Below, piece after piece: positions 25,337 to 33,644 of a stretch of 64,000 bases of DNA. The stretch spans positions 1-64,000 of the forward strand of contig NZ_PZJJ01000003.1 in the NCBI RefSeq assembly GCF_003044065.1, read 5' to 3'. Made by a program: the position numbers and the translations under genes. The DNA comes from Alkalicoccus saliphilus. GTDB lineage: Bacteria > Bacillota > Bacilli > Bacillales > Salisediminibacteriaceae. Every line of letters starts with the position of its first letter. Position 1 is the stretch's first letter. The notes beneath the pieces are model-generated. The model made no database searches. It had not been told where the DNA came from and worked only from the letters and a program-made list of their open reading frames with translations.

Positions 25337-26080
25337 TCAGGCAGAATCGGCCAGCTCTTTTTCTTCCCGTTTATTGTGGGCTCTTTTGGATAAAACCACA
25401 CCGATTTCGTATAATGCTACAAGCGGTACAATCAATAATATGTCCGACACGAAATCAGGAGGAGTAATCACTACGGAAATAACAATAAGCATAAAATAGG
25501 CATAGCGCCGGGATTTTTTTAATATTTCCGGAGTCAGCACACCGAGAGTAGTCAAAAACATAATAACGAGCGGCAGTTCAAAGATAAAACCGATCGGAAG
25601 GGTAGACATCAATAGGAAATGAAAATACTCCCGGGCGGTTATCATCATGTCAAAATGAATATTTCCGATACCGAGCAGGAATTGATAGGCGAGAGGGAAA
25701 ATAACCATATAGCCGAATGTAATACCTATAATAAAGCAGAGAAACACGGCTGGAATGTAGGTGAGTGTGACTTTACTTTCCCGCTCCGTCAGGCCCGGCC
25801 TGACAAAACGCCAGATTTCAAAAGCAAGGTAAGGGACGGATAAACCAAGCGCAATAGAAAAAGCAACAATAAAATAAATACCGAGGACGTCCATCGGCCC
25901 GAGCATTACGAGCCGATCGTCCACGATTAATGAAGGGATAAGCTGATGTACAAAAACGAGTGTTACAAGAAATAAAACGCCGAACACGGAAAGTGAACGG
26001 ATAATCATGCTGCGCAGAGCAGTGTAATGCTCCAGAGCTGACTGCTGGGGCAGCTCTTCAACAGTTTTAGGCCCCGGCAT
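25337..26080 (-). CDS. tatC: Sec-independent protein translocase TatC
   Basis: This 247-residue integral membrane protein is the signal-peptide receptor of the twin-arginine translocase. Six hydrophobic helices and family blocks are visible: [16 protein letters not shown] near the N-terminus, [38 protein letters not shown], and [22 protein letters not shown] near the end. The frame extends upstream by 27 codons inside tatA, but GGAGGAAAG precedes the ATG at 26080, giving a 14-bp overlap with tatA. It is the last gene of an operon whose first gene encodes a Tat-signal protein. Confidence 0.9.
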   Translation of the reverse strand: MPGPKTVEELPQQSALEHYTALRSMIIRSLSVFGVLFLVTLVFVHQLIPSLIVDDRLVMLGPMDVLGIYFIVAFSIALGLSVPYLAFEIWRFVRPGLTERESKVTLTYIPAVFLCFIIGITFGYMVIFPLAYQFLLGIGNIHFDMMITAREYFHFLLMSTLPIGFIFELPLVIMFLTTLGVLTPEILKKSRRYAYFMLIVISVVITPPDFVSDILLIVPLVALYEIGVVLSKRAHNKREEKELADSA

Positions 26081-26312
26081 TTTTGTCACTTCTTTCCTCC
26101 GTTTTCTTATCCTTCGGTTCCGTTGTTTCTTTTGTGTCCGTTGTTTCTTCAGAGTCGTCACTCATAATTTCTTTTGTCGACTTCTTGAATTCTGCAAGTG
26201 TCTGGCCGAAAGCTGATCCGATTTCCGGAAGCTTTTTCGGGCCGAAAATAATCAGGGCAATGACGAGAATCAATATTAGTCCCGGAATGCCGATAGAGCC
26301 GATAGAACCCAT
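26067..26312 (-). CDS. tatA: Twin-arginine translocase subunit TatA
   Basis: The 81-residue pore-forming Tat component has an N-terminal membrane helix ([20 protein letters not shown], with the conserved [10 protein letters not shown] hinge) and an amphipathic helix ([18 protein letters not shown]). The charged, disordered tail is rich in Glu, Thr and Lys. In minimal Bacillus Tat systems one TatA serves as both TatA and TatB. It overlaps tatC and follows the oxidoreductase gene by 22 bp. Confidence 0.95.
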   Translation of the reverse strand: MGSIGSIGIPGLILILVIALIIFGPKKLPEIGSAFGQTLAEFKKSTKEIMSDDSEETTDTKETTEPKDKKTEERSDKNAGA

Positions 26313-26334
26313 GTTTTTTTCCTCCCTTCCTTAA

Positions 26335-28083
26335 TTACGTACGCATTTTCCGTGATGGTTTTTTTGCTTCTACAAGCTGTCCGCCGCCGTTGTCGAGGAA
26401 TTCCTGAATTCCTTCGGCACAGCGGTAGGCAAGTGCTCCCACTGTTCCGGTCGGATTATAGCCGCTGTTGTGGGCGAACGCAGATGCGCCTGTTACGAAG
26501 AGGTTATCATAATCCCACATCTGATTGTAGTTATTGACCGCGGATGTTTCCGGATCTTCTCCCATAATAACCCCGCCGGTATTGTGCGTGGTCTGGTAAG
26601 GGACGATATCGTAGTTGCCGATTTCGTTATCGACATCCACGTGGTCGGCCCCCATCTCTTCCAGCATCTCTCCCAGTACCTGACCGCAGTATTGTGCCAT
26701 GTTGCGGTCCTGGTCGGTGAAGTCGTAAGTCATGCGGAGGAGCGGGTCTCCATAACGGTCGGTGTAGGTTGGATCCAAATCCAGATAGTTATTTTGGGAA
26801 GGAAGGGAAGACCCCTGCAGACGAAGGTTCAGGGAACGGTTGAAGTATTTTAAAGACTGTTCCTTGAATTCGCTACCCCAGGATGCGGTGCCGTCCGGTA
26901 CAGGATTGCTGTTGATCGGCCGACGCCCGGTCTGGGTAATGGCAATTTCTCCGCCGTGGAGAAAATCGAGATCGCTGTGATCAAAATTGTCCCCATTGTA
27001 GTCGTCAAAAGCAGCGCCAAGCGCTCCGGCTCCCATAAACGTATTAAATTTCTCGTCTTCGAAAAATCCGTTGGCAGAGCCCATCACCTGATAGCAGTAA
27101 TTTTTGCCGATCACACCTTCTCCGGTTTCCGGGTCATACGGTGTTCCGACTTCCGAAGTCAGAAGAAGACGCACATTATTCAATACGTAACTGGTCACTG
27201 CGACGACATCCGCCGGCTGAATGAATTCCTCCCCGGTTTTTGTATCCACAAAAAGAACACCTGTAGCTTCACCGTTCTCTGTTAAAATCCGTGTGACATT
27301 GGAATTAGTGCGAATTTCAAAGTTACCTGTTTCCTGGGCTGTCGGGAGTACAGTGACGATCGGATCGGCCTTGGCGCCGTAGTCACAGCCAAAACGCTCA
27401 CAAAAAGCACAGTACTGGCACTCATAAAGCTGCTGGCCGTCCGGATTCTCGTAATTTTCCGTCAGGTTGGCGGAGGGCATGTGGAAAGGGTGATAGCCAA
27501 GATTTGTAGCGGCTTCCTTAAACATACGGATCATTTTTGTTTCTGCCATTGGAGGAAGAGGGTAGCTGTCAGATCTTGGTCCTCCAAGGGGGTTTTCTTC
27601 TCCTGCAATACCGCACGTTTTTTCAAAGCGGTCATAATAGGGTTCGAGCTCATCGTACGTAATGCCCCAGTCCTGAAGGGTCATGTAGTCGGGAATTTTG
27701 TCCTCTCCGTAGCGTTCTTCCGTCTGGGAGCGGATTTCAAAGTCGTAGGGAAGGAAACGGTAAGTCTGTCCGTTCCAGTGCACCCCGGAGCCTCCCAGGT
27801 CCGTCCCGAGAAGGAAGGAGCCGTGTCTTCTCATCGGCAGCGCATTCATATCGCTGTTGTTTCTGAAAGTAATAGTTTCTTTGGAAAGGTCCTGCATCAT
27901 TTCATAACGGAGAGCATAACGGAGTTCATCTTTTTGGTGAAGATAATCTTCCAGCGTTTTTTCTTCTCCCCGCTCCAGGCCTTTCACTGTGTACCCGGCT
28001 TTTGTCAGCTCTGCAGCGATGATCCCTGCTGTCCAGCCGACACCGACGGTTACTACATCCACGCGATCTAATTCTGTAGGCAT
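26335..28083 (-). CDS. GMC-type flavoprotein, gluconate 2-dehydrogenase large-subunit-like
   Basis: This 582-residue FAD enzyme of the glucose-methanol-choline family has an N-terminal dinucleotide fold (VDVVTVGVGWTAGIIAAELT), substrate loops (GGSGVHWNGQTYRF) and a C-terminal catalytic region (HNTGGVIMG; FAHNSGYNPTGTVGALAYR). A cysteine cluster (Cys222, 225, 228, 233) in ECQYCAFCERFGCDYGAKA is like that of membrane-associated sugar dehydrogenases, where related cysteines bind an iron-sulphur centre. No signal peptide is present. The partner encoded 15 bp upstream has a Tat signal, so the complex is probably exported folded, with this subunit carried along. It would oxidise a sugar or sugar acid at the cell surface; the substrate is unknown. 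Confidence 0.85.
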   Translation of the reverse strand: MPTELDRVDVVTVGVGWTAGIIAAELTKAGYTVKGLERGEEKTLEDYLHQKDELRYALRYEMMQDLSKETITFRNNSDMNALPMRRHGSFLLGTDLGGSGVHWNGQTYRFLPYDFEIRSQTEERYGEDKIPDYMTLQDWGITYDELEPYYDRFEKTCGIAGEENPLGGPRSDSYPLPPMAETKMIRMFKEAATNLGYHPFHMPSANLTENYENPDGQQLYECQYCAFCERFGCDYGAKADPIVTVLPTAQETGNFEIRTNSNVTRILTENGEATGVLFVDTKTGEEFIQPADVVAVTSYVLNNVRLLLTSEVGTPYDPETGEGVIGKNYCYQVMGSANGFFEDEKFNTFMGAGALGAAFDDYNGDNFDHSDLDFLHGGEIAITQTGRRPINSNPVPDGTASWGSEFKEQSLKYFNRSLNLRLQGSSLPSQNNYLDLDPTYTDRYGDPLLRMTYDFTDQDRNMAQYCGQVLGEMLEEMGADHVDVDNEIGNYDIVPYQTTHNTGGVIMGEDPETSAVNNYNQMWDYDNLFVTGASAFAHNSGYNPTGTVGALAYRCAEGIQEFLDNGGGQLVEAKKPSRKMRT

Positions 28084-28098
28084 ATATTATTCATCTCC

Positions 28099-28878
28099 TT
28101 AACTGCTGTGGTGGTCATGAAGGCTCACAGGGTCCATTTCATGAAATTCCTCGTCTTCGATTACATCGGCATAAGCCATCTGGGCTCCCGGAAATTCTTT
28201 CATCTGCCATCCGCGCATACCACGGTTTCCGCCGTAAACAGGATCGCAGTAAGCCCCTTCCATCGTTGCCACCACAAGCGTGGAGAAAAATTCACTGGAG
28301 GAGAAGCCGTTCATATTTACATCGTCATTTTCGAGTGCGCTAAGTATTTCGTTCTGCTGACCGGTATCTTCTAAGTCAAAAAAGTTTTCGCCGAACTGAT
28401 CCTGGCTGATAGCATTGACTCTGCGGACGCCCTGAAGGAACATGTCGCCGCGCGGTACGCGTGTCTGTGATCCCTGGGTATCTGCCCCTTCTTCAAATGG
28501 TCCGTCCATGTATTCTTTTGCGTTCATCCCCCACGGGCCTGCAAGCTGCCGGTCGATATAATATGGGACGCCGAGCTCGATGGCTCCGGGGCCATTGTCA
28601 TCCTCCGGGAAAATGCGCTCAGTCATAGACCGCAGTACATTAAAGTCCTGCTGCCGCTTAAAAAATACACGGGCTTCCATTCTGTTTTCCGTGTCACCAT
28701 TCGTCCCATTGGTATTTTCGGCGTTCTGCTGGTTAGTATTGGCTGTTTCATCACCCGTCTGATTACCAATCACACCGCCCAGGAGACCGCCGCCTAAAGC
28801 ACCAGCTGCAACAAGGCCGGTATTTTGAATAAATTTCCGCCTCGTCATGCCATCCTGATTATTGGAATCCTCTGCCAT
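28099..28878 (-). CDS. Gluconate 2-dehydrogenase subunit 3-like protein with Tat signal
   Basis: This 259-residue partner subunit carries a twin-arginine signal near its start: MTRRKFIQNTGLVAAGALGG then GLLGGVIG, matching S/T-R-R-x-F-x-K with a hydrophobic core. The mature part contains subunit-3 family blocks (MTERIFPEDDNGPGAIELGV, YIDRQLAGPWG, FFSTLVVATMEGAYCDPVYG, GWQMKEFPGAQ). Subunit 3 accompanies the flavoprotein and pilots it through the Tat pore. A GTG at 28884 is in frame, but GGGGGAG is better spaced for the ATG at 28878. It is first in a four-gene operon with the flavoprotein, tatA and tatC. Confidence 0.85.
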   Translation of the reverse strand: MAEDSNNQDGMTRRKFIQNTGLVAAGALGGGLLGGVIGNQTGDETANTNQQNAENTNGTNGDTENRMEARVFFKRQQDFNVLRSMTERIFPEDDNGPGAIELGVPYYIDRQLAGPWGMNAKEYMDGPFEEGADTQGSQTRVPRGDMFLQGVRRVNAISQDQFGENFFDLEDTGQQNEILSALENDDVNMNGFSSSEFFSTLVVATMEGAYCDPVYGGNRGMRGWQMKEFPGAQMAYADVIEDEEFHEMDPVSLHDHHSS

Positions 28879-28920
28879 TTTCACTCCCCCTTTTCAAAAG
28901 TTAATGATTGAAAAATAAAA

Positions 28921-28939
28921 AATAGGGTAGTACCCTATT
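28921..28939. promoter_or_regulatory. 19-bp perfect palindrome upstream of the Tat/GMC operon
   Basis: AATAGGGTAGTACCCTATT is a perfect palindrome with arms of nine around a single central base, 42 bp upstream of the first gene of the operon. It probably is an operator for a dimeric regulator. On the minus strand it is not followed by a T-run long enough to be a clear terminator. The cognate regulator is unknown. Confidence 0.5.
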
Positions 28940-28959
28940 TCCTAATACCATTTCCTTTA

Positions 28960-29275
28960 TAAGTCCTTAGTAAACGTAAAAATGAAATAATGTAACAAAA
29001 TCTCTATTTTTATGAGGAGGTTAACGGGTGTATGGCAGTGAAAAAGCAGAAAGTCTCAAAAAATTCAGCTCCACTCTCGTTTGAATTAATCAAAATTTTA
29101 AAAGTGAAGAAACAGAAACAATTTTAACTGTGGAAAAAACGAAAGTTGAGGAAGAAAATCTTCGTTGAAACACTTGATCAAAATCCACCTGTTCTAATCC
29201 CTCTTAACAGCCGGGGATGTGTGTTATAATTACAATCGTTGTAATCGAATTCACTTGTTAAAGGACGGTGTCAGA
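28960..29275. other. Intergenic region between divergent operons
   Basis: AT-rich spacer that should contain the promoters of the GMC/tat operon (leftward) and salA (rightward). A short frame starting near 29030 is closed quickly and has no partner. No further gene is seen. Confidence 0.4.
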
Positions 29276-30325
29276 ATGATCACGGAAGAACAAGTAAAGA
29301 AAGTACTCGAGGACATTAACGATCCTCATTTGCATACATCGCTGACAGATCTTGACGCGATTAAAGAAGTGAAAATCAAAGAAAATCTTCTCAGCCTGAA
29401 GCTCGCTATTGCCCAGCCGGGAACGGCGGAGCAGATGCAGCTGCAGCAGGAAGTCGTGACTGCACTGAAAGAAGCAGGGGCGGAATCAGTCGGTCTCCGT
29501 TTTGAGAAGCTGCCGGACAGTGTCATTGCAGAACACGGATCTGCCGAAGAGGAAGAGGGAGGATCTCTTCTTGACCGGACAGATAAGACGACGTTCATCT
29601 CCGTTACGAGTGGTAAAGGTGGTGTAGGTAAATCAACAGTGTCGGTTAACCTGGCTATTTCCCTTGCGCGCCAGGGAAAAAAGGTAGGTATTATCGATGC
29701 AGATATCTACGGCTTCAGCGTGCCGGATATGATGGGAATCGAAGAGCGGCCGCGTGTAGTCGGAGAGCGCATTTACCCTGTAGACCGCTTCGGCGTTCAG
29801 GTAATTTCCATGGGCTTTTTCGTAGAAGACAACTCACCTATTATCTGGCGCGGCCCGATGCTCGGTAAAATGCTCAACAACTTCTTCAATGAAGTCGAGT
29901 GGGACGATCTTGACTATCTCATTCTTGACCTTCCTCCGGGAACAGGGGACGTCGCGCTTGATATTCACTCCATGCTTCCGCATTCCAAAGAAATTATCGT
30001 AACGACTCCTCACGCTACGGCTGCTTTCGTTGCGGCGCGTGCCGGAGCGATGGCTCTGAAAACAGAACATGAAATTCTCGGGGTTATTGAAAACATGGCC
30101 TACTTTGAAAGTGAAGTGACAGGCGAAAAAGAGTATGTATTCGGTAAAGGAGGCGGCCAGAAGCTTGCAGAAGAGCTTAAAACAGAAGTGCTAGCGCAGG
30201 TGCCGCTCGGTCAGCCGGATTATGACGAAGAAGTGTTTGCGCCTTCCGTATACGCCGAAGATCATAAAATCGGTAAAATCTATACGGATATTGCTTCAAA
30301 AGTCATCGAGAAAACTAAAAAGTAA
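29276..30325 (+). CDS. salA: Mrp/NBP35-family P-loop ATPase (SalA)
   Basis: This 349-residue protein has an N-terminal DUF59/MIP18-like domain (about 1-85) and a ParA/Mrp ATPase domain with the deviant Walker A TSGKGGVGKSTVSVN at 111-125. Further blocks are IIDADIYGFSVPDMMG and YLILDLPPGTGDVALDI. Mrp proteins carry iron-sulphur clusters or, in B. subtilis SalA, act as a regulator of protease genes by repressing scoC. The cysteine pair used for cluster binding in many homologues is not present in the C-terminal region here, as in SalA. The start at 29276 is set by AAGGACGG; the longer frame has no ribosome site. It lies upstream of kbaA as in B. subtilis, but without gerD between them. Confidence 0.85.
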   Translation: MITEEQVKKVLEDINDPHLHTSLTDLDAIKEVKIKENLLSLKLAIAQPGTAEQMQLQQEVVTALKEAGAESVGLRFEKLPDSVIAEHGSAEEEEGGSLLDRTDKTTFISVTSGKGGVGKSTVSVNLAISLARQGKKVGIIDADIYGFSVPDMMGIEERPRVVGERIYPVDRFGVQVISMGFFVEDNSPIIWRGPMLGKMLNNFFNEVEWDDLDYLILDLPPGTGDVALDIHSMLPHSKEIIVTTPHATAAFVAARAGAMALKTEHEILGVIENMAYFESEVTGEKEYVFGKGGGQKLAEELKTEVLAQVPLGQPDYDEEVFAPSVYAEDHKIGKIYTDIASKVIEKTKK

Positions 30326-30341
30326 TTATGGGAAGGCAGGG

Positions 30342-30373
30342 GCCCCGGTATAGATTACCGGGGCACTTTTTTT
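30342..30373 (+). terminator. Terminator of salA
   Basis: GCCCCGGTA pairs with TACCGGGGC, followed by seven T residues. Confidence 0.9.
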
Positions 30374-30554
30374 AGGTTCTTTAGTAGAAATAACCTTCTG
30401 TATAATATTTCATCGGAAACACGGTGCTGGCATTTGGAAAAATCCTCTCCGGGTTCAGAAAAGGAGTTGTGACAGGGCGGTGAAAACAGTAGCCTCAAAG
30501 AGGACCGCTCTGCTACAATGGAGAATGGATAAATGCGTGTTAGGAGGAAAAAGC

Positions 30555-31247
30555 GTGAACACTAGAAAAGTTGTTTTTTTGTTTAATTCCACGCTGCTGA
30601 TTGGAACAACATTCGGTTTCATTATGGGATTCGTTCTTGATCTGCAGACACATATAAATGACCTTGCCAACCTGCGCTTCGGCGGGGTCGCTATGATTGC
30701 AATTACTGCGGCAATTTGGACAGTTATCGCTCAAATGGGATTTTTCGCCTATTTGACAATACACCGGTTCGGTCTCGGGATGTTTAAGAGTGTATCTCTA
30801 TGGAATAAAGTTCAGATTGTACTTATCGCCTTTGCCTTATTTGACTTAATGTTTTTCCGCTACCTGCTGTTTGCTGAAGATGGAGAAACAATACTGCACT
30901 TTGCGGTCATGCCGGCAATGCTGCTTATTTACGGATGGATCGTAGCTAAAATAAAAGCAAAAGATACAAATCAATCTGCTTTTGTTCCGGCACTCTTTTT
31001 TATGATCGTCGTGACGACAATCGAATGGATTCCGGCACTCCGGGAAAATGATTTGACGTTTATTTTGAATGCCATTGTTCCACTGCTTGTAGCAAATACG
31101 TGGCAGATCCTTGTGCTTCACCGGCTTCACGCTCAGCCTAACGGAAGACAGCCGACGGTGGAAATGGAACAGAAGCGGGATAAGCAGACAACAAAACGTA
31201 CTAATGAGCAGAGAAATAAACAGGGAAAGAAGAAGAAAGCAAAATAG
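30555..31247 (+). CDS. kbaA: KinB-signalling pathway activation protein KbaA
   Basis: This 230-residue membrane protein has about six helices and matches KbaA, which in B. subtilis supports the KinB branch of the sporulation phosphorelay. Recognisable blocks are TLLIGTTFGFIMGFVLD, FAYLTIHRFGLGMFKS and the late NTWQILVLHRL. The frame is open back to 30480, but TAGGAGGAAAAAGC directly precedes GTG at 30555. The protein is about 30 residues longer than the B. subtilis one owing to a hydrophilic basic tail (KRDKQTTKRTNEQRNKQGKK). Its position after salA supports the call. Confidence 0.85.
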   Translation: MNTRKVVFLFNSTLLIGTTFGFIMGFVLDLQTHINDLANLRFGGVAMIAITAAIWTVIAQMGFFAYLTIHRFGLGMFKSVSLWNKVQIVLIAFALFDLMFFRYLLFAEDGETILHFAVMPAMLLIYGWIVAKIKAKDTNQSAFVPALFFMIVVTTIEWIPALRENDLTFILNAIVPLLVANTWQILVLHRLHAQPNGRQPTVEMEQKRDKQTTKRTNEQRNKQGKKKKAK

Positions 31248-31387
31248 TCTTCTATGGGGGAGTACAACCCCGCCTCTGGAAGGCCGCCGGTTCCTGCATG
31301 CCAGGTGGAGGGAGCGGCGGGCTCTTCAATAAGGTCACCCGATTTCAAGAGGTTACAAAAAAATAAAAAGAAATTTGGGTTTTCCTC

Positions 31388-31417
31388 TTGTCAAAAGGCA
31401 GAATGATATAGTAGTAT
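31388..31417 (+). promoter_or_regulatory. Promoter of the 5S rRNA gene
   Basis: TTGTCA (31388-31393), an 18-bp spacer, and TAGTAT (31412-31417) form a sigma-A-type promoter about 30 bp before the 5S gene. Its presence suggests the 5S-tRNA unit is transcribed on its own. Confidence 0.6.
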
Positions 31418-31448
31418 ATAAAATGTCTTCAAAAGACGGAAATAACAT

Positions 31449-31567
<119 letters not shown>

Positions 31568-31623
31568 TATTTTTTCTTTTATGCACTTTACTCTGTCAAA
31601 GCGGACAGGAGATTTGAAACTAT

Positions 31624-31698
31624 TCCACAGTAGCTCAGTGGTAGAGCAATCGGCTGTTAACCGATCGGTCGTAGGTTCGAATCCTACCTGTGGAGCCA
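31624..31698 (+). tRNA. tRNA-Asn (GTT)
   Basis: The cloverleaf is complete: acceptor TCCACAG with CTGTGGA, D-arm GCTCAGTGGTAGAGC, anticodon arm ATCGGCTGTTAACCGAT with anticodon GTT, T-arm GTAGGTTCGAATCCTAC, and encoded CCA. Confidence 0.97.
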
Positions 31699-31701
31699 TA
31701 T

Positions 31702-31777
31702 GCTTCCTTAGCTCAGCTGGTAGAGCGCATCCATGGTAAGGATGAGGTCAGCGGTTCAAGCCCGCTAGGAAGCTCCA
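31702..31777 (+). tRNA. tRNA-Thr (GGT)
   Basis: Acceptor GCTTCCT with AGGAAGC, anticodon loop ATGGTAA (anticodon GGT), T-arm GCGGTTCAAGCCCGC, encoded CCA. It lies three bases after tRNA-Asn. Confidence 0.97.
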
Positions 31778-31793
31778 TCATACAATTACGTTT

Positions 31794-31823
31794 AAGCCCT
31801 CTGCATCTGCAGAGGGCTTTTTT
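31794..31823 (+). terminator. Terminator of the 5S-tRNA unit
   Basis: AAGCCCTCTG pairs with CAGAGGGCTT, then T residues. Confidence 0.9.
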
Positions 31824-32067
31824 GCTTTAAAACGATGAAATTAAGAAGGCGGACTTAAGGAGTTACAGGATTCACTGAAAGGGAAACGAGTTACGGAATA
31901 GGGGATTTGGGGTATTCTGGTAATAAACGTATTCGTCAGCTGGATCTCTTTGGCGAAAGGTAAAAAAAGGATTACAGGTGGGAGCTGTAGAAGTTTTATT
32001 GTACAGGCAGACAGGACGTTCTTTCATACTGCACGATGTAGTCATAGCATAAGAAAGGAGTATGATC

Positions 32068-32325
32068 ATGAAGTATCGTTACGTTGAGCGCTACCTGTAC
32101 AAAGGGCAGCGTGTGGAAGTTTACCTGGACGGTGAAGCAAAAGTACTGATGATGGATATTACGAATTTCAGAAAGTACCGTGAGGAAAAGCCGTGCGATT
32201 ACTATGGCGGGAAGGTGAAAATTTCACCGGCTCATTTGAAAGTGCCTCACAACGGGTTCTGGTATATCGTCGTGGAAAGTCCGGTGAAGAAGGAAACTAT
32301 TCATTACACAGTCAGTATTTATTAA
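32068..32325 (+). CDS. DUF1883 family protein
   Basis: This 85-residue protein has the DUF1883 pattern: an opening MKYRYVERYLYKGQRVEVYL, a strand with NFRKYREEKPCDYYGGKV, and the closing HLKVPHNGFWYIVVES. The family is small, beta-rich and of unknown function, sometimes linked to toxin-immunity or effector contexts in other genomes; nothing here shows such a role. An ATG at 32062 is too close to the AAAGGAG site, so the ATG at 32068 is preferred. It stands alone between two tRNA clusters. Confidence 0.75.
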   Translation: MKYRYVERYLYKGQRVEVYLDGEAKVLMMDITNFRKYREEKPCDYYGGKVKISPAHLKVPHNGFWYIVVESPVKKETIHYTVSIY

Positions 32326-32555
32326 ACCCGGTTAAATATCGTTTGAAAAAGATTGAAATAGAGGAAATAGGATAAATTAAACTTCTATTAGTTTTTCAGA
32401 GAGGAGGAGCTGTTTCTTGAATAGGAAGGGATATTGGTACTGTTATTAATGCTGTTCATCGAATGGAGAAGATAACTAAGGCATCAGTAAATGAACCAGC
32501 CGGTCGAGTCGGGGTCGTTCCTCCTATCAGACTGCTCTGAAAAGTTTTTAATATT

Positions 32556-32608
32556 AAACACTTTCTGTACTGGGGAGAAATTTGCTCCTGCAGAGAGTGT
32601 TTTTTATT
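32556..32608 (+). terminator. Strong terminator without an adjacent gene
   Basis: The 12-bp stem AAACACTTTCTG with CAGAGAGTGTTT (one G-T pair) and an inner GGGGAG/CTCC stem is followed by TTTATT. The nearest upstream stop is 230 bp away. Confidence 0.75.
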
Positions 32609-32751
32609 TAGAGAAGTTAATGATCTGATTACTGGAAGAGTTTTCGTTTATTATGAAACAATTTTATAGTATATTTTTTAAGTTATTTTAGCGAACGTTT
32701 TGTCAATTTATAACGTAACTATTCATATGTATATAATCAGATGATTGAAAC

Positions 32752-32862
32752 GGCAGACGGTGACTCCGGCGGGATGAAGTGAAGTCTGAAAATCCATTCT
32801 TCCAGGGTTCTACACTGGAAGAATTAGTTGAAGACGAGCCCCGCGGAAAGCGTCCGTCTGAA
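32752..32862. repeat. Single-arm (half) copy of the foldback element
   Basis: CAGACGG and CCGTCTG close the unit. Inside are CCGGCGGGATGAAGTGAAGTC, AAATCC, a stem TTCTTCCAG with CTGGAAGAA, TAGTTGAAGACGAGCCCC and GCGGAAAGCGTCCG. The order and spacing equal the right arm of copies 3 and 4, with a stem of different sequence but intact pairing. Confidence 0.7.
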
Positions 32863-32993
32863 GTGGAAATCATTCACAACGTTCGGAAATCCCTGTTTTA
32901 AAGCGATTTATGAAATTGATTCTTATAAGTGAATTTTAACAGTCATCAAACGGGCATGTCCCATAAGGGATGGAGCACGGCTTCGAATGGACC

Positions 32994-33030
32994 AAACCCT
33001 GTCAGATAAATCGCGGTCTGACAGGGTTTT
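32994..33030 (+). terminator. Second terminator-like hairpin without an adjacent gene
   Basis: The perfect 12-bp stem AAACCCTGTCAG with CTGACAGGGTTT is followed by one more T and then AAAAC. Confidence 0.6.
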
Positions 33031-33227
33031 AAAACTTCGGGCCGGCTCCAATCGTACTTTTCAGGCGGTCTCTATGAACCTTTTGAGTCAGCCTCTTAAC
33101 ATCATTTCAGCAACATTCAGGAAGTACGTGAACCAATGAAGTGCAGATGGACTGTGAAAAGAATAACCAACGGAAAATTCGTAATTGAAAGACTTTATTT
33201 TTGAAGGGAAAATCTTTAAAAAACCTA

Positions 33228-33256
33228 TTGTCAAAGCGAAGTCTTTTTGATAATAT
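33228..33256 (+). promoter_or_regulatory. Promoter of the tRNA-Glu cluster
   Basis: TTGTCA (33228-33233), 17 bp, TAATAT (33251-33256), about 90 bp before tRNA-Glu. Confidence 0.6.
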
Positions 33257-33347
33257 CTATTCTTGTTGAAGGTTGCTGATGCAGGCAGAACCCTTGAAAA
33301 AAGGTGAAAAATACATTACCTTATAAGTAAGTAAAATCCTTTTGCAC

Positions 33348-33422
33348 GGCCCGTTGGTCAAGTGGTTAAGACACCGCCCTTTCACGGCGGTAACACGGGT
33401 TCGAATCCCGTACGGGTCACCA
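33348..33422 (+). tRNA. tRNA-Glu (TTC)
   Basis: Acceptor GGCCCGT with ACGGGTC, anticodon arm CCGCCCTTTCACGGCGG with anticodon TTC, T-arm CGGGTTCGAATCCCG, encoded CCA. Confidence 0.97.
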
Positions 33423-33464
33423 TTTGCAGACTGCTGCTTTCAGGCAGTTTTATATAGATGATGT

Positions 33465-33540
<76 letters not shown>

Positions 33541-33545
33541 TAGAT

Positions 33546-33620
33546 AGGGCTATAGCCAAGCGGTAAGGCATCGGATTTTGATTCCGTGACTCGCAGGTTC
33601 GAATCCTGCTAGCCCTGCCA
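33546..33620 (+). tRNA. tRNA-Gln (TTG)
   Basis: Acceptor AGGGCTA with TAGCCCT, anticodon loop TTTTGAT (anticodon TTG), T-arm GCAGGTTCGAATCCTGC, encoded CCA. The outer pair of the anticodon stem appears to be a T-T mismatch, leaving a CGGA/TCCG stem. Confidence 0.93.
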
Positions 33621-33644
33621 TTTTTTCTCGTCACTTAAAAGGAA

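Larger units (their letters stand above)
32326..33227. other. Long gene-free stretch with two orphan terminators and a half-element
   Basis: No supported coding frame is seen in about 900 bp. It holds two strong hairpins with T residues (32556-32608 and 32994-33030) and a single arm of the foldback element (32752-32862). An AGAGGAGGAGC site near 32399 leads only to a ten-codon frame. Transcribed small RNAs ending at these hairpins are possible but not demonstrated. Confidence 0.4.

Noticed and set aside
31255-31335. GC-rich structured stretch after kbaA as another foldback copy
   Set aside because: It has GCCGCC/GGCGGC pairing but none of the ordered blocks or terminal repeats of the element; possibly just the kbaA terminator.
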